From positions 22,317-28,260 of the forward strand of contig JARXKO010000001.1 of assembly GCA_030271595.1 (NCBI GenBank): a stretch of DNA of 5,944 nt. Direction: 5' to 3'. Below, piece after piece: positions 1 to 5,482 of the stretch (the first letter of the stretch is position 1; each line of letters starts with the position of its first letter). Made by a program: the position numbers and the translations under genes. The DNA comes from Pseudomonadota bacterium (GTDB lineage Bacteria; Pseudomonadota; Alphaproteobacteria; Sphingomonadales; Sphingomonadaceae). The notes under the pieces were generated by a model that searched no databases, was not told where the DNA came from, and saw nothing but the letters and a program-made list of their open reading frames with translations.

Positions 1-1653
1 TCGGACGCCACGCTGATCCGCTACACCGTCGGCCCCGAAGCGCAGTCGCAAGGGGTCCGCAAAGGCGACAAGATCGTCGCCATCTATGGCATTCCGCTGC
101 CGCGCACGATGCCGTGGACCGAGCAGGATTTCGCTCAACGGAGCGACGACCCGGCCTATATCTTGATGAGCAACTTGCTGTCCGGCGAAAACAATGCCGA
201 GGTTCCGGTGACCATCAAGACCCCCGATGGCCGCACCCTCCAGGTCACGCTGACCGCCGGCGAACAGCATATCGACAATAGCGCTCGAGCGCTCGGCATC
301 GGGCCCAAGATGCTCAAGTTCGTCGATCTGTTGCACGTGCTGTTCTACCCATTCCTGCTGTGGGCGGCGTGGATTCTGCATCGCCGCAACGCCCGCGACG
401 CCGTCAGTTCGATCCTGTCGCTTGCAGTGCTGTGCACGATCGGCGCCGAACAGCCGTCGTCGATCTTCCTTTCCGATATCGGTATTCCGCGCTGGTTTAA
501 CGTCGCCTTGTTCGACCTTGGCAACGTGCTGTTGCTCACCGGCATTCTGCTCTTCCCCCACGGGCGATTGTCGTGGCGGCTGGTCGGCCTGTTGGTGTGC
601 CTTCCGGTATTGATGTTCCTCGAAGGGCAAACCTACCAGACGGTGTTCCTCGGCTTCATGGCGCTGGCCGTGCTGATGCTGCTGAGATGCATGCGGAACA
701 CCCCATCGAGCGACCTTCGTCAGCAGATCCGCTGGGCCTTGTTCGGCTTTACCGGTTACGCCTTGCTGCACGGCATTTCGATCGTCAGCGATCTCATGAA
801 ATGGCATGCGTCGAGCTTCGGCAACCAGCTGCTGATCGAAATGGCGGCGGGTGTTTCCTACGCGCTCGGCTTCTTCATCCTCCAGCTTGGGCTGCTCATC
901 GCGCTGCTCCGCTATCGCCTCTACGACGCCGAAGCGATCATCAGCAAAACCTTCAGCATCGCCATTGTGACCATCGTTCTGGGCGCCGGTTTCGCGGGCG
1001 TGATGGAAGGCATCATTACCCAGATGCAAAACATTTATTCGGGCAGCCAGACCCCGGCGGCAATGGTCGGCGCGATCCTCGCCACCGTCCTCATCCAGCC
1101 GCTGCACGAACGAGTCCAGCGCTGGGCCGAGCGCCACTTCCACAAGAATTTGCTCGAGCTCAAGAACGGCCTGCCCGAGGCAATGCGCGACCTGCGCGAT
1201 GTCGCCAGCTTGCAGGACTTCATCGACGAGGTCCTCGGCCGGGTCGCCGAGGGGGTCCATGCCCATCGCGTCGCCTTCGTCATGGGCCGCGAGGTCAAGC
1301 AGCAGATCGGTGTCACGCGGGCCGAGGTGCTCCGCTGGCTGGCGGCGTTCAAACCCTATGAAGGGGAAGACGAAAAGAAGATCGACTGCAATATGGACGA
1401 CCGCCTGTTCCCGCTCCGGGTGCGGATAGAGGACGGGCGCGGCAACGACCTCGGCTGGTTATTGGTTGGTCCGCGGCCCGACGGTAGCATCGCCGGCAAG
1501 GACGAGCGCGAAGGGCTGGAGAACATTGTCGTCCCCTTCGCCCGTTCGCTTCGGATCGTCATCAACCGCGAGCGCGAGAAGCAGGAAATGCTCGATCTGA
1601 TGGAATCGCACCGCCAGCGCATCGAGCGCCTGGAGCTGTCGTTCGGGATGTAA
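1..1653 (+). CDS. PDZ - multi-TM - GAF-like membrane sensor protein, 5' end outside the window
   Basis: The frame is open from base 1 to TAA at 1651-1653, giving 550 visible codons. The ATG at 109 is probably internal, because the codons before it already read as the second half of a PDZ-like domain (GVRKGDKIVAIYG, visible residues 18-30, then a strand-rich stretch to about 85). About eight hydrophobic segments follow between residues 107 and 367. Residues 304-309 (RYRLYD) and 364-380 (LIQPLHERVQRWAERHF) match the juxtamembrane pattern of multi-TM sensor histidine kinases, where YRLYDID and a QPLR..VQR.VDR.F motif precede a GAF domain. Residues 400-520 look GAF-like, and the end (522-545) is a charged, possibly coiled helix. 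There is no HisKA or HATPase core, so it probably senses or scaffolds without phosphorylating. It lies 84 bases upstream of three exported-protein genes on the same strand. The domain layout is well supported; the ligand and partner are unknown. Confidence 0.88.
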   Translation, partial: SDATLIRYTVGPEAQSQGVRKGDKIVAIYGIPLPRTMPWTEQDFAQRSDDPAYILMSNLLSGENNAEVPVTIKTPDGRTLQVTLTAGEQHIDNSARALGIGPKMLKFVDLLHVLFYPFLLWAAWILHRRNARDAVSSILSLAVLCTIGAEQPSSIFLSDIGIPRWFNVALFDLGNVLLLTGILLFPHGRLSWRLVGLLVCLPVLMFLEGQTYQTVFLGFMALAVLMLLRCMRNTPSSDLRQQIRWALFGFTGYALLHGISIVSDLMKWHASSFGNQLLIEMAAGVSYALGFFILQLGLLIALLRYRLYDAEAIISKTFSIAIVTIVLGAGFAGVMEGIITQMQNIYSGSQTPAAMVGAILATVLIQPLHERVQRWAERHFHKNLLELKNGLPEAMRDLRDVASLQDFIDEVLGRVAEGVHAHRVAFVMGREVKQQIGVTRAEVLRWLAAFKPYEGEDEKKIDCNMDDRLFPLRVRIEDGRGNDLGWLLVGPRPDGSIAGKDEREGLENIVVPFARSLRIVINREREKQEMLDLMESHRQRIERLELSFGM

Positions 1654-1682
1654 TTCCCTCAACTGTCGTAACCTCCAATTAA

Positions 1683-1711
1683 TTGACCCGGTTCAAAACA
1701 AGGCATAAATT
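1683..1711 (+). promoter_or_regulatory. candidate sigma-70-type promoter for the exported-protein operon
   Basis: This AT-rich island in GC-rich DNA lies between the sensor gene and the next start. TTGACC at 1683-1688 resembles a -35 box. TAAATT at 1706-1711 (17-base spacer) or CATAAA at 1704-1709 (15-base spacer) could serve as a -10 box; each matches the consensus at 4 of 6 positions. The position, about 25 bases before the Shine-Dalgarno of the 1738 gene, is reasonable. The boxes are imperfect, and alphaproteobacterial promoters often diverge from this consensus, so this is tentative. Confidence 0.4.
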
Positions 1712-1724
1712 TTCGCTGTCCTCT

Positions 1725-1731
1725 GGGGGAG
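1725..1731 (+). promoter_or_regulatory. Shine-Dalgarno for the 170-aa exported protein
   Basis: GGGGGAG ends 6 bases before ATG 1738. It decides the frame here: another ATG (1733, frame +1) starts an overlapping open frame but sits only one base from this site and encodes an arginine/serine-rich shadow product, whereas ATG 1738 opens directly into a signal peptide. Confidence 0.75.
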
Positions 1732-1737
1732 ATTGAT

Positions 1738-2250
1738 ATGTCGCGTACCGTGGTCCTCTCCGTGTTGCTTGCCGCAGCGCCGGTCCTGGCGTTCAGCGCG
1801 GCCCCGCTCGCCGCCCAGCAGGCTCCGTCGCGATGCAACGACACGCCCGTCGCGAAGGCCAAGAAATCCTTGTTCGGAAGCTTCTTGGGCGCGGTCGCGG
1901 ACAGCGCGCTGGGCAGTATCGGAGCGCCGACCAGCGTCGTCGGGGTCGCGCTTCCGGTCGGCTCGATGCTGTCCGACGCGATCATCAACCTGCTCGACTG
2001 CAAGGAGCAGCAACAGGCCGCCCAGGCGACCGACACGGCGATTCGCGGCGGCGTCGGAAGCGAGGCCGCGTGGAAAAGCGACAGCCGGCCCAATGTTTCG
2101 GGCCGCTCGAAGGTCACCGGAGAGGAAAAACTCGCCGATGGCGGCCAGTGCCTGACCGTGACCGACATTGTCATCGTCGATGGCGAGGAGACCTCGGTGC
2201 CCAAGCGGATGTGCCGCGCCAAGGGCGCCAAGGGCTTCGCCAAGGTCTGA
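1738..2250 (+). CDS. small exported protein, glycine-zipper/17 kDa surface-antigen-like
   Basis: The product is 170 aa and I do not recognise it as a named gene. Residues 1-26 form a Sec signal peptide: an Arg near the N-terminus, a hydrophobic core (VVLSVLLAAAPVLAF), and likely cleavage after LAA at 26. Residues 45-75 alternate Gly/Ala/Ser with hydrophobics (SLFGSFLGAVADSALGSIGA), resembling a glycine-zipper segment. The C-terminal part has Trp112 and then GQCLTVTDIVIVDGE...MCR (137-160). This loosely follows the Trp - Cys-Arg - strand - DG - Cys-Arg pattern of RT0821/Lpp0805-type 17 kDa surface antigens, although the usual terminal G.W is replaced by GFAKV. The mature part holds four cysteines (33, 88, 138, 159), enough for two disulfides in the periplasm. 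There is no lipobox cysteine at the cleavage site, so it is probably soluble or peripherally envelope-bound. It is the first gene of a coupled three-gene set. That it is a real exported protein is well supported; the family assignment is tentative. Confidence 0.8.
   Translation: MSRTVVLSVLLAAAPVLAFSAAPLAAQQAPSRCNDTPVAKAKKSLFGSFLGAVADSALGSIGAPTSVVGVALPVGSMLSDAIINLLDCKEQQQAAQATDTAIRGGVGSEAAWKSDSRPNVSGRSKVTGEEKLADGGQCLTVTDIVIVDGEETSVPKRMCRAKGAKGFAKV
2242..2245 (+). promoter_or_regulatory. weak Shine-Dalgarno supporting the GTG start at 2252
   Basis: AAGG lies in the last codons of the upstream gene, 6 bases before GTG 2252. The site is weak. With the upstream TGA ending one base before the GTG, this suggests translation depends on ribosomes finishing the 170-aa gene. 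Confidence 0.5.
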
Positions 2251-2251
2251 C

Positions 2252-2956
2252 GTGCGCCGCTCCGCTCTCGGCATCGCTGCTGCCTGTGGGCTGATGCTCC
2301 TGACCGGCGCAGCGACCGCGCCGGCGCCGGATCCGCTCAATCCGAGCTGCCCCAGAGCACTGAACTGGTCGACCTATCCGCGCATGAAATTCACCGCCGA
2401 GACGATCGATGGGGTGCGCGTGCTCAGGGCCGAAGGCGGGATCGACGAGGATGTCGCCCTGCGCCTCAAGGACGCCTTGGCCAATAATGGCACGATCGAT
2501 GAAATCTGGCTGCGTTCGCCCGGCGGCGACGCGCGCGCCGGCAATGCCGCCGGCAAGATCATCCGCGAAAGCCAGATTCCGACTCGAATCCCCGCCGGCT
2601 GGGCGTGCTTTTCGGCCTGTAATTTCATGTTCATGGGCGGCGCCATCCGCTTCGTCGACGACGGCGGGCTGTTCGTGGTCCACATGTTCACCCATGTCGG
2701 CGACAAGGACGCGGTGCGATCCGAGCTGGCCAAGGGCACCGACAGCGCCATCGGGATGATCGGCGATGTCGAACAGGACTCGGCAATCCTTGCAAGTGAG
2801 GATAATGACTTCCTTATACGCATGGGTGTATCGCGAAAGTTACTGACCGAAGTAATGTATCAGCAGAAGGCGGTCGCGTCGGGCAGCGACAAATCGACTC
2901 GGCGCTGCCTGAGCGTGGCGGAAGCGATCAAATACAATGTTGCAAATGCACAATGA
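2252..2956 (+). CDS. exported ClpP-fold protein (COG3904-like), probable periplasmic serine hydrolase
   Basis: I start at GTG 2252 (234 aa) rather than ATG 2168. The ATG lies inside the previous gene and adds 28 Arg/Pro-rich residues, while the GTG opens a clean signal peptide (RRSALGIAAACGLMLLTGA, then ATA). The mature protein follows the ClpP/crotonase fold: EIWLRSPGGD (84-93) is the conserved strand and oxyanion-type Gly-Gly loop; the stretch ACFSAC...FMGG (118-130) places Ser121 as candidate nucleophile; VVHMF (142-146) places His144, 23 residues later (about 25 in E. coli ClpP). The C-terminus CLSVAEAIKYNVANA matches the F(M/L)S..EA..YG(L/V) ending of the fold. The third catalytic residue is not clear; an Asp/Glu in 172-186 or Asp213 are options. 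Short, single-domain and exported, it resembles the predicted periplasmic COG3904 proteins. Its substrate is unknown. It sits between the 170-aa exported protein and a FecR-like protein, so it probably acts in the envelope with them. Confidence 0.87.
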   Translation: MRRSALGIAAACGLMLLTGAATAPAPDPLNPSCPRALNWSTYPRMKFTAETIDGVRVLRAEGGIDEDVALRLKDALANNGTIDEIWLRSPGGDARAGNAAGKIIRESQIPTRIPAGWACFSACNFMFMGGAIRFVDDGGLFVVHMFTHVGDKDAVRSELAKGTDSAIGMIGDVEQDSAILASEDNDFLIRMGVSRKLLTEVMYQQKAVASGSDKSTRRCLSVAEAIKYNVANAQ

Positions 2957-2961
2957 GGGAG
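2955..2961 (+). promoter_or_regulatory. Shine-Dalgarno overlapping the upstream stop codon
   Basis: GAGGGAG begins inside the TGA stop (2954-2956) of the ClpP-like gene and ends 5 bases before ATG 2967 (8 before ATG 2970). A ribosome terminating upstream would sit on this site, favouring coupled translation. It also decides against the in-frame ATG codons at 2937 and 2946, which lie inside the preceding gene and have no comparable site. Confidence 0.75.
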
Positions 2962-2966
2962 TGGGA

Positions 2967-3650
2967 ATGATGAGTGCAAGGCTTTGGCTGGTGGGGGCCG
3001 CTACTGCGGTTGCCCTGTCCTCGACCGTCGCGGTCGCAAGTGTAGTCGTCGTTCGGTCTCTGGGCCCGTCGTCGAAAGCCTATCCGCCCGGCAAGACGCT
3101 GACCGAAAGCGCCAAGATCACTCTTCAGGGGGGCGACGTCGTCACCGTTCTTGGGCCCAATAGCGCGCAGACCCTGCGCGGACCGGGCAATTTCAACACC
3201 AGCACGGTCAGCCTCGCCTCGGCGGCCGGCAAACGCGGTCGCTTCGGCGCGCTCCGCGCCGGGGAAATCGCCAAGAACCCGAGCGTCTGGGACATTGACG
3301 CGACCCAGGACGGGAAGGTCTGCATCACCGACGTCTCGAAGCTGCAGCTGTGGCGCCCCGACAGCGAGGCTGAGGCATCGGTCAACATCCGCACCGCCGA
3401 CGGCACTGCGCAGCCGGTCACCTGGGTTGCAGGCAACAGTTCGGTCGCGTGGCCGGCCAACTTGCCCCTGGTCAGCGGCGCCGATTATCAGATCGAGTGG
3501 CAGGACACCGGCGAGAAAAGCACGGTGACCATCGTCAAGGTCCCGCCGTCGGGCGACGATCTGGTCGACGCCGCCCAGGTGCTAATCCAGAATGGCTGCA
3601 ACAATCAGCTCGACGTGCTCGTCGACAGCGCCAGCAAGATGGGCAAGTAA
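2967..3650 (+). CDS. exported FecR-like protein with C-terminal beta-rich region
   Basis: The product is 227 aa from ATG 2967; ATG 2970 is equally possible. The upstream in-frame ATG 2937 would add ten polar residues before the signal peptide. Residues 1-24 form a signal peptide (hydrophobic WLVGAATAVALSSTVAV, cleavage after AVA). Residues 26-78 resemble the core of FecR-type domains: PPGKTL, then ITLQGGDVVTVLG, then TLRGPGNF, i.e. a strand with a GD turn followed by the hallmark GPG.F. The later part has an isolated Cys119, LQLWRP (126-131), and WP..LPL..G.DYQIEW (162-178), typical of a beta-sandwich-like region. A final helix holds Cys211, which could pair with Cys119. Unlike FecR proper there is no cytoplasmic anti-sigma part or internal TM segment, and no TonB receptor or sigma factor gene is nearby, so iron signalling is not implied. 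It is the last gene of the set, ending 6 bases before a GC-rich hairpin. Family placement is by motif only. Confidence 0.82.
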   Translation: MMSARLWLVGAATAVALSSTVAVASVVVVRSLGPSSKAYPPGKTLTESAKITLQGGDVVTVLGPNSAQTLRGPGNFNTSTVSLASAAGKRGRFGALRAGEIAKNPSVWDIDATQDGKVCITDVSKLQLWRPDSEAEASVNIRTADGTAQPVTWVAGNSSVAWPANLPLVSGADYQIEWQDTGEKSTVTIVKVPPSGDDLVDAAQVLIQNGCNNQLDVLVDSASKMGK

Positions 3651-3655
3651 GGCCC

Positions 3656-3676
3656 GGCCCGGCGCGCCGCCGGGCC
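3656..3676. terminator. GC-rich hairpin between convergent genes, possible bidirectional terminator
   Basis: GGCCCGGC (3656-3663) and GCCGGGCC (3669-3676) form a perfect 8-bp G/C stem with a 5-base loop. The left arm also occurs in an overlapping copy at 3651-3658, giving an alternative pairing. It fills most of the 32-base gap between the FecR-like stop (3650) and the TIR gene stop (3683, minus strand). There is no T-tract on either side, so it is not a textbook intrinsic terminator; position and stem strength are the support. Confidence 0.5.
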
Positions 3677-3682
3677 AGCTTG

Positions 3683-5431
3683 CTACTTCAGCCCGAGGCG
3701 CTTCTTCGCCCCGGCGAGCATGGTCTTGAACTCGGCATGGTCGCGGATCGAATCGAGATCGGGATCGACCTCCAGATGGCGAATATGCATTGGGCTGTTC
3801 ACCTTCGCGAAGAACGGTTCCAGCGCATCGAGCGCGCCCTGTGGGTCGTTGAGATTGAGAGCGAGGGAGCAGGCGAGATTATAGCGCATTGATAAATTGT
3901 CGGGGTCGAGCAGCAGAGCCCGCCGAATCCAATCGCGAGCCCGTTCGTTTTCGCCGAACATGCCGAGCGCCGAAGCGCCAACGGCCAGCGCGGGACCGTT
4001 GGTCGGATCTTTCGCGATCGCCCGTTCGGCCCGCTCCAGGGTCATCTTCGCCGCATTGCGCACCTGAACCTCGTCTCCGATTGCGTGGTAGCAAGTGAGA
4101 AGCATCGACGGATTGTGCCAATCGCTGTCCATCAAGGACGCGGCTTTTTCGAAATAGGGGATTGCCTCGGCGATATTGCCGTGGCGGAACAGCATTCTGG
4201 CGGTCTCGCGATTCACCTCCCATGATTCGGGATTGAGATCGAGCGCGATCTTGATCTGTTTTTGTGCCTCGTCCCCGTCCCCTTCTTCCTCGAGATAGCG
4301 GGCCTTGATGGTCAGAGCTTCGGGCAGGTTGGGGTCAATCGCGAGCGCCCGCTCCGCCGCGACAAGCGCATTCTCGTCCTTGCCGTGCCAGAAGCGCAGC
4401 TCGATCTGGGCGAAGGCCATCAGCGCCCAGGCCTGCGCGTAATCGGGATCGAGCAACGTCGCCTGGCGGCAAAGCCGGACGATCGCCTCGTCCCGGCGGA
4501 CGTCGCCGAACGTGCCGCTGACCCATTGCTGGCGGGCCATGAGGTAGAGATTATAGGATTCGACGCTGGACGTTCCGCGGCTTTCGATCGCGCTCTTCTC
4601 TTTGGGCAGGAGCTTGACTTTGAGCGCCTCGACGATGGCCTTGGAAATCTCGTCCTGAATGGCGAAAATGTCGGTCAGGTCGCGGTCGAAGCGGTCGGCC
4701 CAGACATGGTCGCCGGCGGCACCGTCGATCAGCTGGGCGGTGATGCGCACGCGATTACCGGCCTTGCGGACGCTGCCTTCGAGGACGTGGCTGACCCCCA
4801 GCGACCTGGCGACTTCCTTGACGTCGGGGGTCTGACCCTTGAACTGGAAGGCGGTATTGCGGGCGATGATCGAGAGTGCCGACACTTTCGACAAGTCGGT
4901 GATGATGTCCTCGCTGATCCCGTCGCTGAAATATTCCTGTTCGGGCTCACCGCTCATGTTGACGAAGGGCAGAACGCAGATCGACGCCTTGGCGGCGGGT
5001 TTTTCGGACTTGGCGGTCGTCGGCTGCTCGGATTCCCTGGCCGAGCCGCAGGTGCGGCTAATCGCGTCGAGCAGGTCGCGGACGGCTTCCGCACCCACCT
5101 CGCCAGCGGTCGCGCCCAACGCGATGGTGTGAAACTGCCGGAAACCGAGCGGCGGCTTGGCCGAACCCAGACTGACCGGCACCAGCCGGCCGCTATCGCG
5201 CCCTTCCGCGGCCTCATCCTGGACCCAGGCGGATTCAACCGAGCTGCTCGACCATAAGACGACGACCGCTTCGGCGTCCTTGAGCGCGCGATCGATCTCG
5301 TTGACGAAGCGCGAGCCGCCGTGGAGGTGGCGATCCCACCATACCTCATGGCCGGCGTCGGAAATCCGCTCGGCGATCTGCTTGGCAGAGTCCGCATCAT
5401 CCCGGGCATAGCTGAGAAAAATCTTCGCCAA
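3683..5431 (-). CDS. TIR - FlgO/TolB-like - TPR repeat protein
   Basis: The start is TTG 5431 (582 aa). GGGAGGA lies just upstream and the TIR fold begins at once (AKIFLSYARDD); ATG 5467 would add 12 residues and has no Shine-Dalgarno. Residues 1-125 are a TIR_2-type domain: IFLSYARDDAD, box-like GHEVWWDRHLHGG (27-39), a strand AVVVLWSSSSVES (55-67), and WVQDE (69-73). Glu73 aligns with the catalytic Glu of NAD-cleaving TIR domains (WVHKE in SARM1). A hydrophilic linker (126-149) follows. Residues 150-275 match the FlgO/TolB-like domain usually seen in cyclase-TPR proteins (SICVLPFVNMSG..EQEYFSDGISEDI...LEGSVRK...QLID...VWADRFDR). From about 290 to 545 several TPR units are visible (e.g. AERALAIDPNLPEALTIKARYL; LLLDPDNLSMRYNLACSLAL). 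There is no signal peptide or TM segment, so it is probably cytosolic. It could be an NAD(P)-degrading defence or signalling effector or a TIR scaffold; activity is inferred. It follows the CoA-transferase gene on the same strand after 51 bases. Confidence 0.94.
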   Translation of the reverse strand: MAKIFLSYARDDADSAKQIAERISDAGHEVWWDRHLHGGSRFVNEIDRALKDAEAVVVLWSSSSVESAWVQDEAAEGRDSGRLVPVSLGSAKPPLGFRQFHTIALGATAGEVGAEAVRDLLDAISRTCGSARESEQPTTAKSEKPAAKASICVLPFVNMSGEPEQEYFSDGISEDIITDLSKVSALSIIARNTAFQFKGQTPDVKEVARSLGVSHVLEGSVRKAGNRVRITAQLIDGAAGDHVWADRFDRDLTDIFAIQDEISKAIVEALKVKLLPKEKSAIESRGTSSVESYNLYLMARQQWVSGTFGDVRRDEAIVRLCRQATLLDPDYAQAWALMAFAQIELRFWHGKDENALVAAERALAIDPNLPEALTIKARYLEEEGDGDEAQKQIKIALDLNPESWEVNRETARMLFRHGNIAEAIPYFEKAASLMDSDWHNPSMLLTCYHAIGDEVQVRNAAKMTLERAERAIAKDPTNGPALAVGASALGMFGENERARDWIRRALLLDPDNLSMRYNLACSLALNLNDPQGALDALEPFFAKVNSPMHIRHLEVDPDLDSIRDHAEFKTMLAGAKKRLGLK

Positions 5432-5434
5432 ATG

Positions 5435-5441
5435 TCCTCCC
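5435..5441 (-). promoter_or_regulatory. Shine-Dalgarno deciding the TTG start of the TIR gene
   Basis: On the minus strand GGGAGGA (5441 to 5435) is followed by CAT and then TTG at 5431-5429. The site is near-consensus with slightly short spacing. No such site precedes the ATG at 5467. Confidence 0.75.
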
Positions 5442-5453
5442 GCTGCGTGCGAG

Positions 5454-5469
5454 CCATGGCACGGCATGG
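5454..5469. repeat. small imperfect inverted repeat in the CoA-transferase/TIR gap
   Basis: CCATGGC - ACG - GCATGG can fold into a 6-bp stem with one bulged G and a 3-base loop. It sits just after the CoA-transferase stop and 23 bases before the TTG start of the TIR gene. It overlaps the ATG at 5467. No T-run follows. It could be a weak attenuating structure or chance. Confidence 0.25.
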
Positions 5470-5482
5470 ATTGCGGTTCAAA

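Noticed and set aside
573..1361. 262-codon plus-strand frame inside the sensor gene
   Set aside because: The translation is Arg/Pro/Ala-rich with no family features, and it overlaps the clearly coding membrane segments of the sensor in another frame.
1645..1658. GGGA...TCCC inverted repeat at the end of the sensor gene as a terminator
   Set aside because: Only four base pairs with no T-tract; too weak to support.
1693..2340. Minus-strand frames opposite the 170-aa gene
   Set aside because: Low-complexity Arg/Ala/Gly-rich translations with no motif. The plus-strand frame has a signal peptide and a good Shine-Dalgarno.
2801..2806. GATAAT as an internal -10 box for the FecR-like gene
   Set aside because: No -35-like sequence lies at the right distance upstream, and it is about 160 bases from the start within coding sequence.
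2171..2823. Minus-strand frames opposite the ClpP-like gene
   Set aside because: Shadows of the plus-strand gene, whose SPGGD/Ser/His motifs establish the coding strand.
2967..3650. True FecR iron-signalling regulator
   Set aside because: It lacks the N-terminal anti-sigma region and internal TM helix of FecR, and no ECF sigma factor or TonB-dependent receptor gene is in the window.
4262..5257. Long open frame (331 codons) on the plus strand opposite the TIR gene
   Set aside because: It mirrors the TIR gene in the complementary frame, as often happens in GC-rich DNA. The translation shows no domain or signal, and the opposite strand has clear family matches across the same bases.
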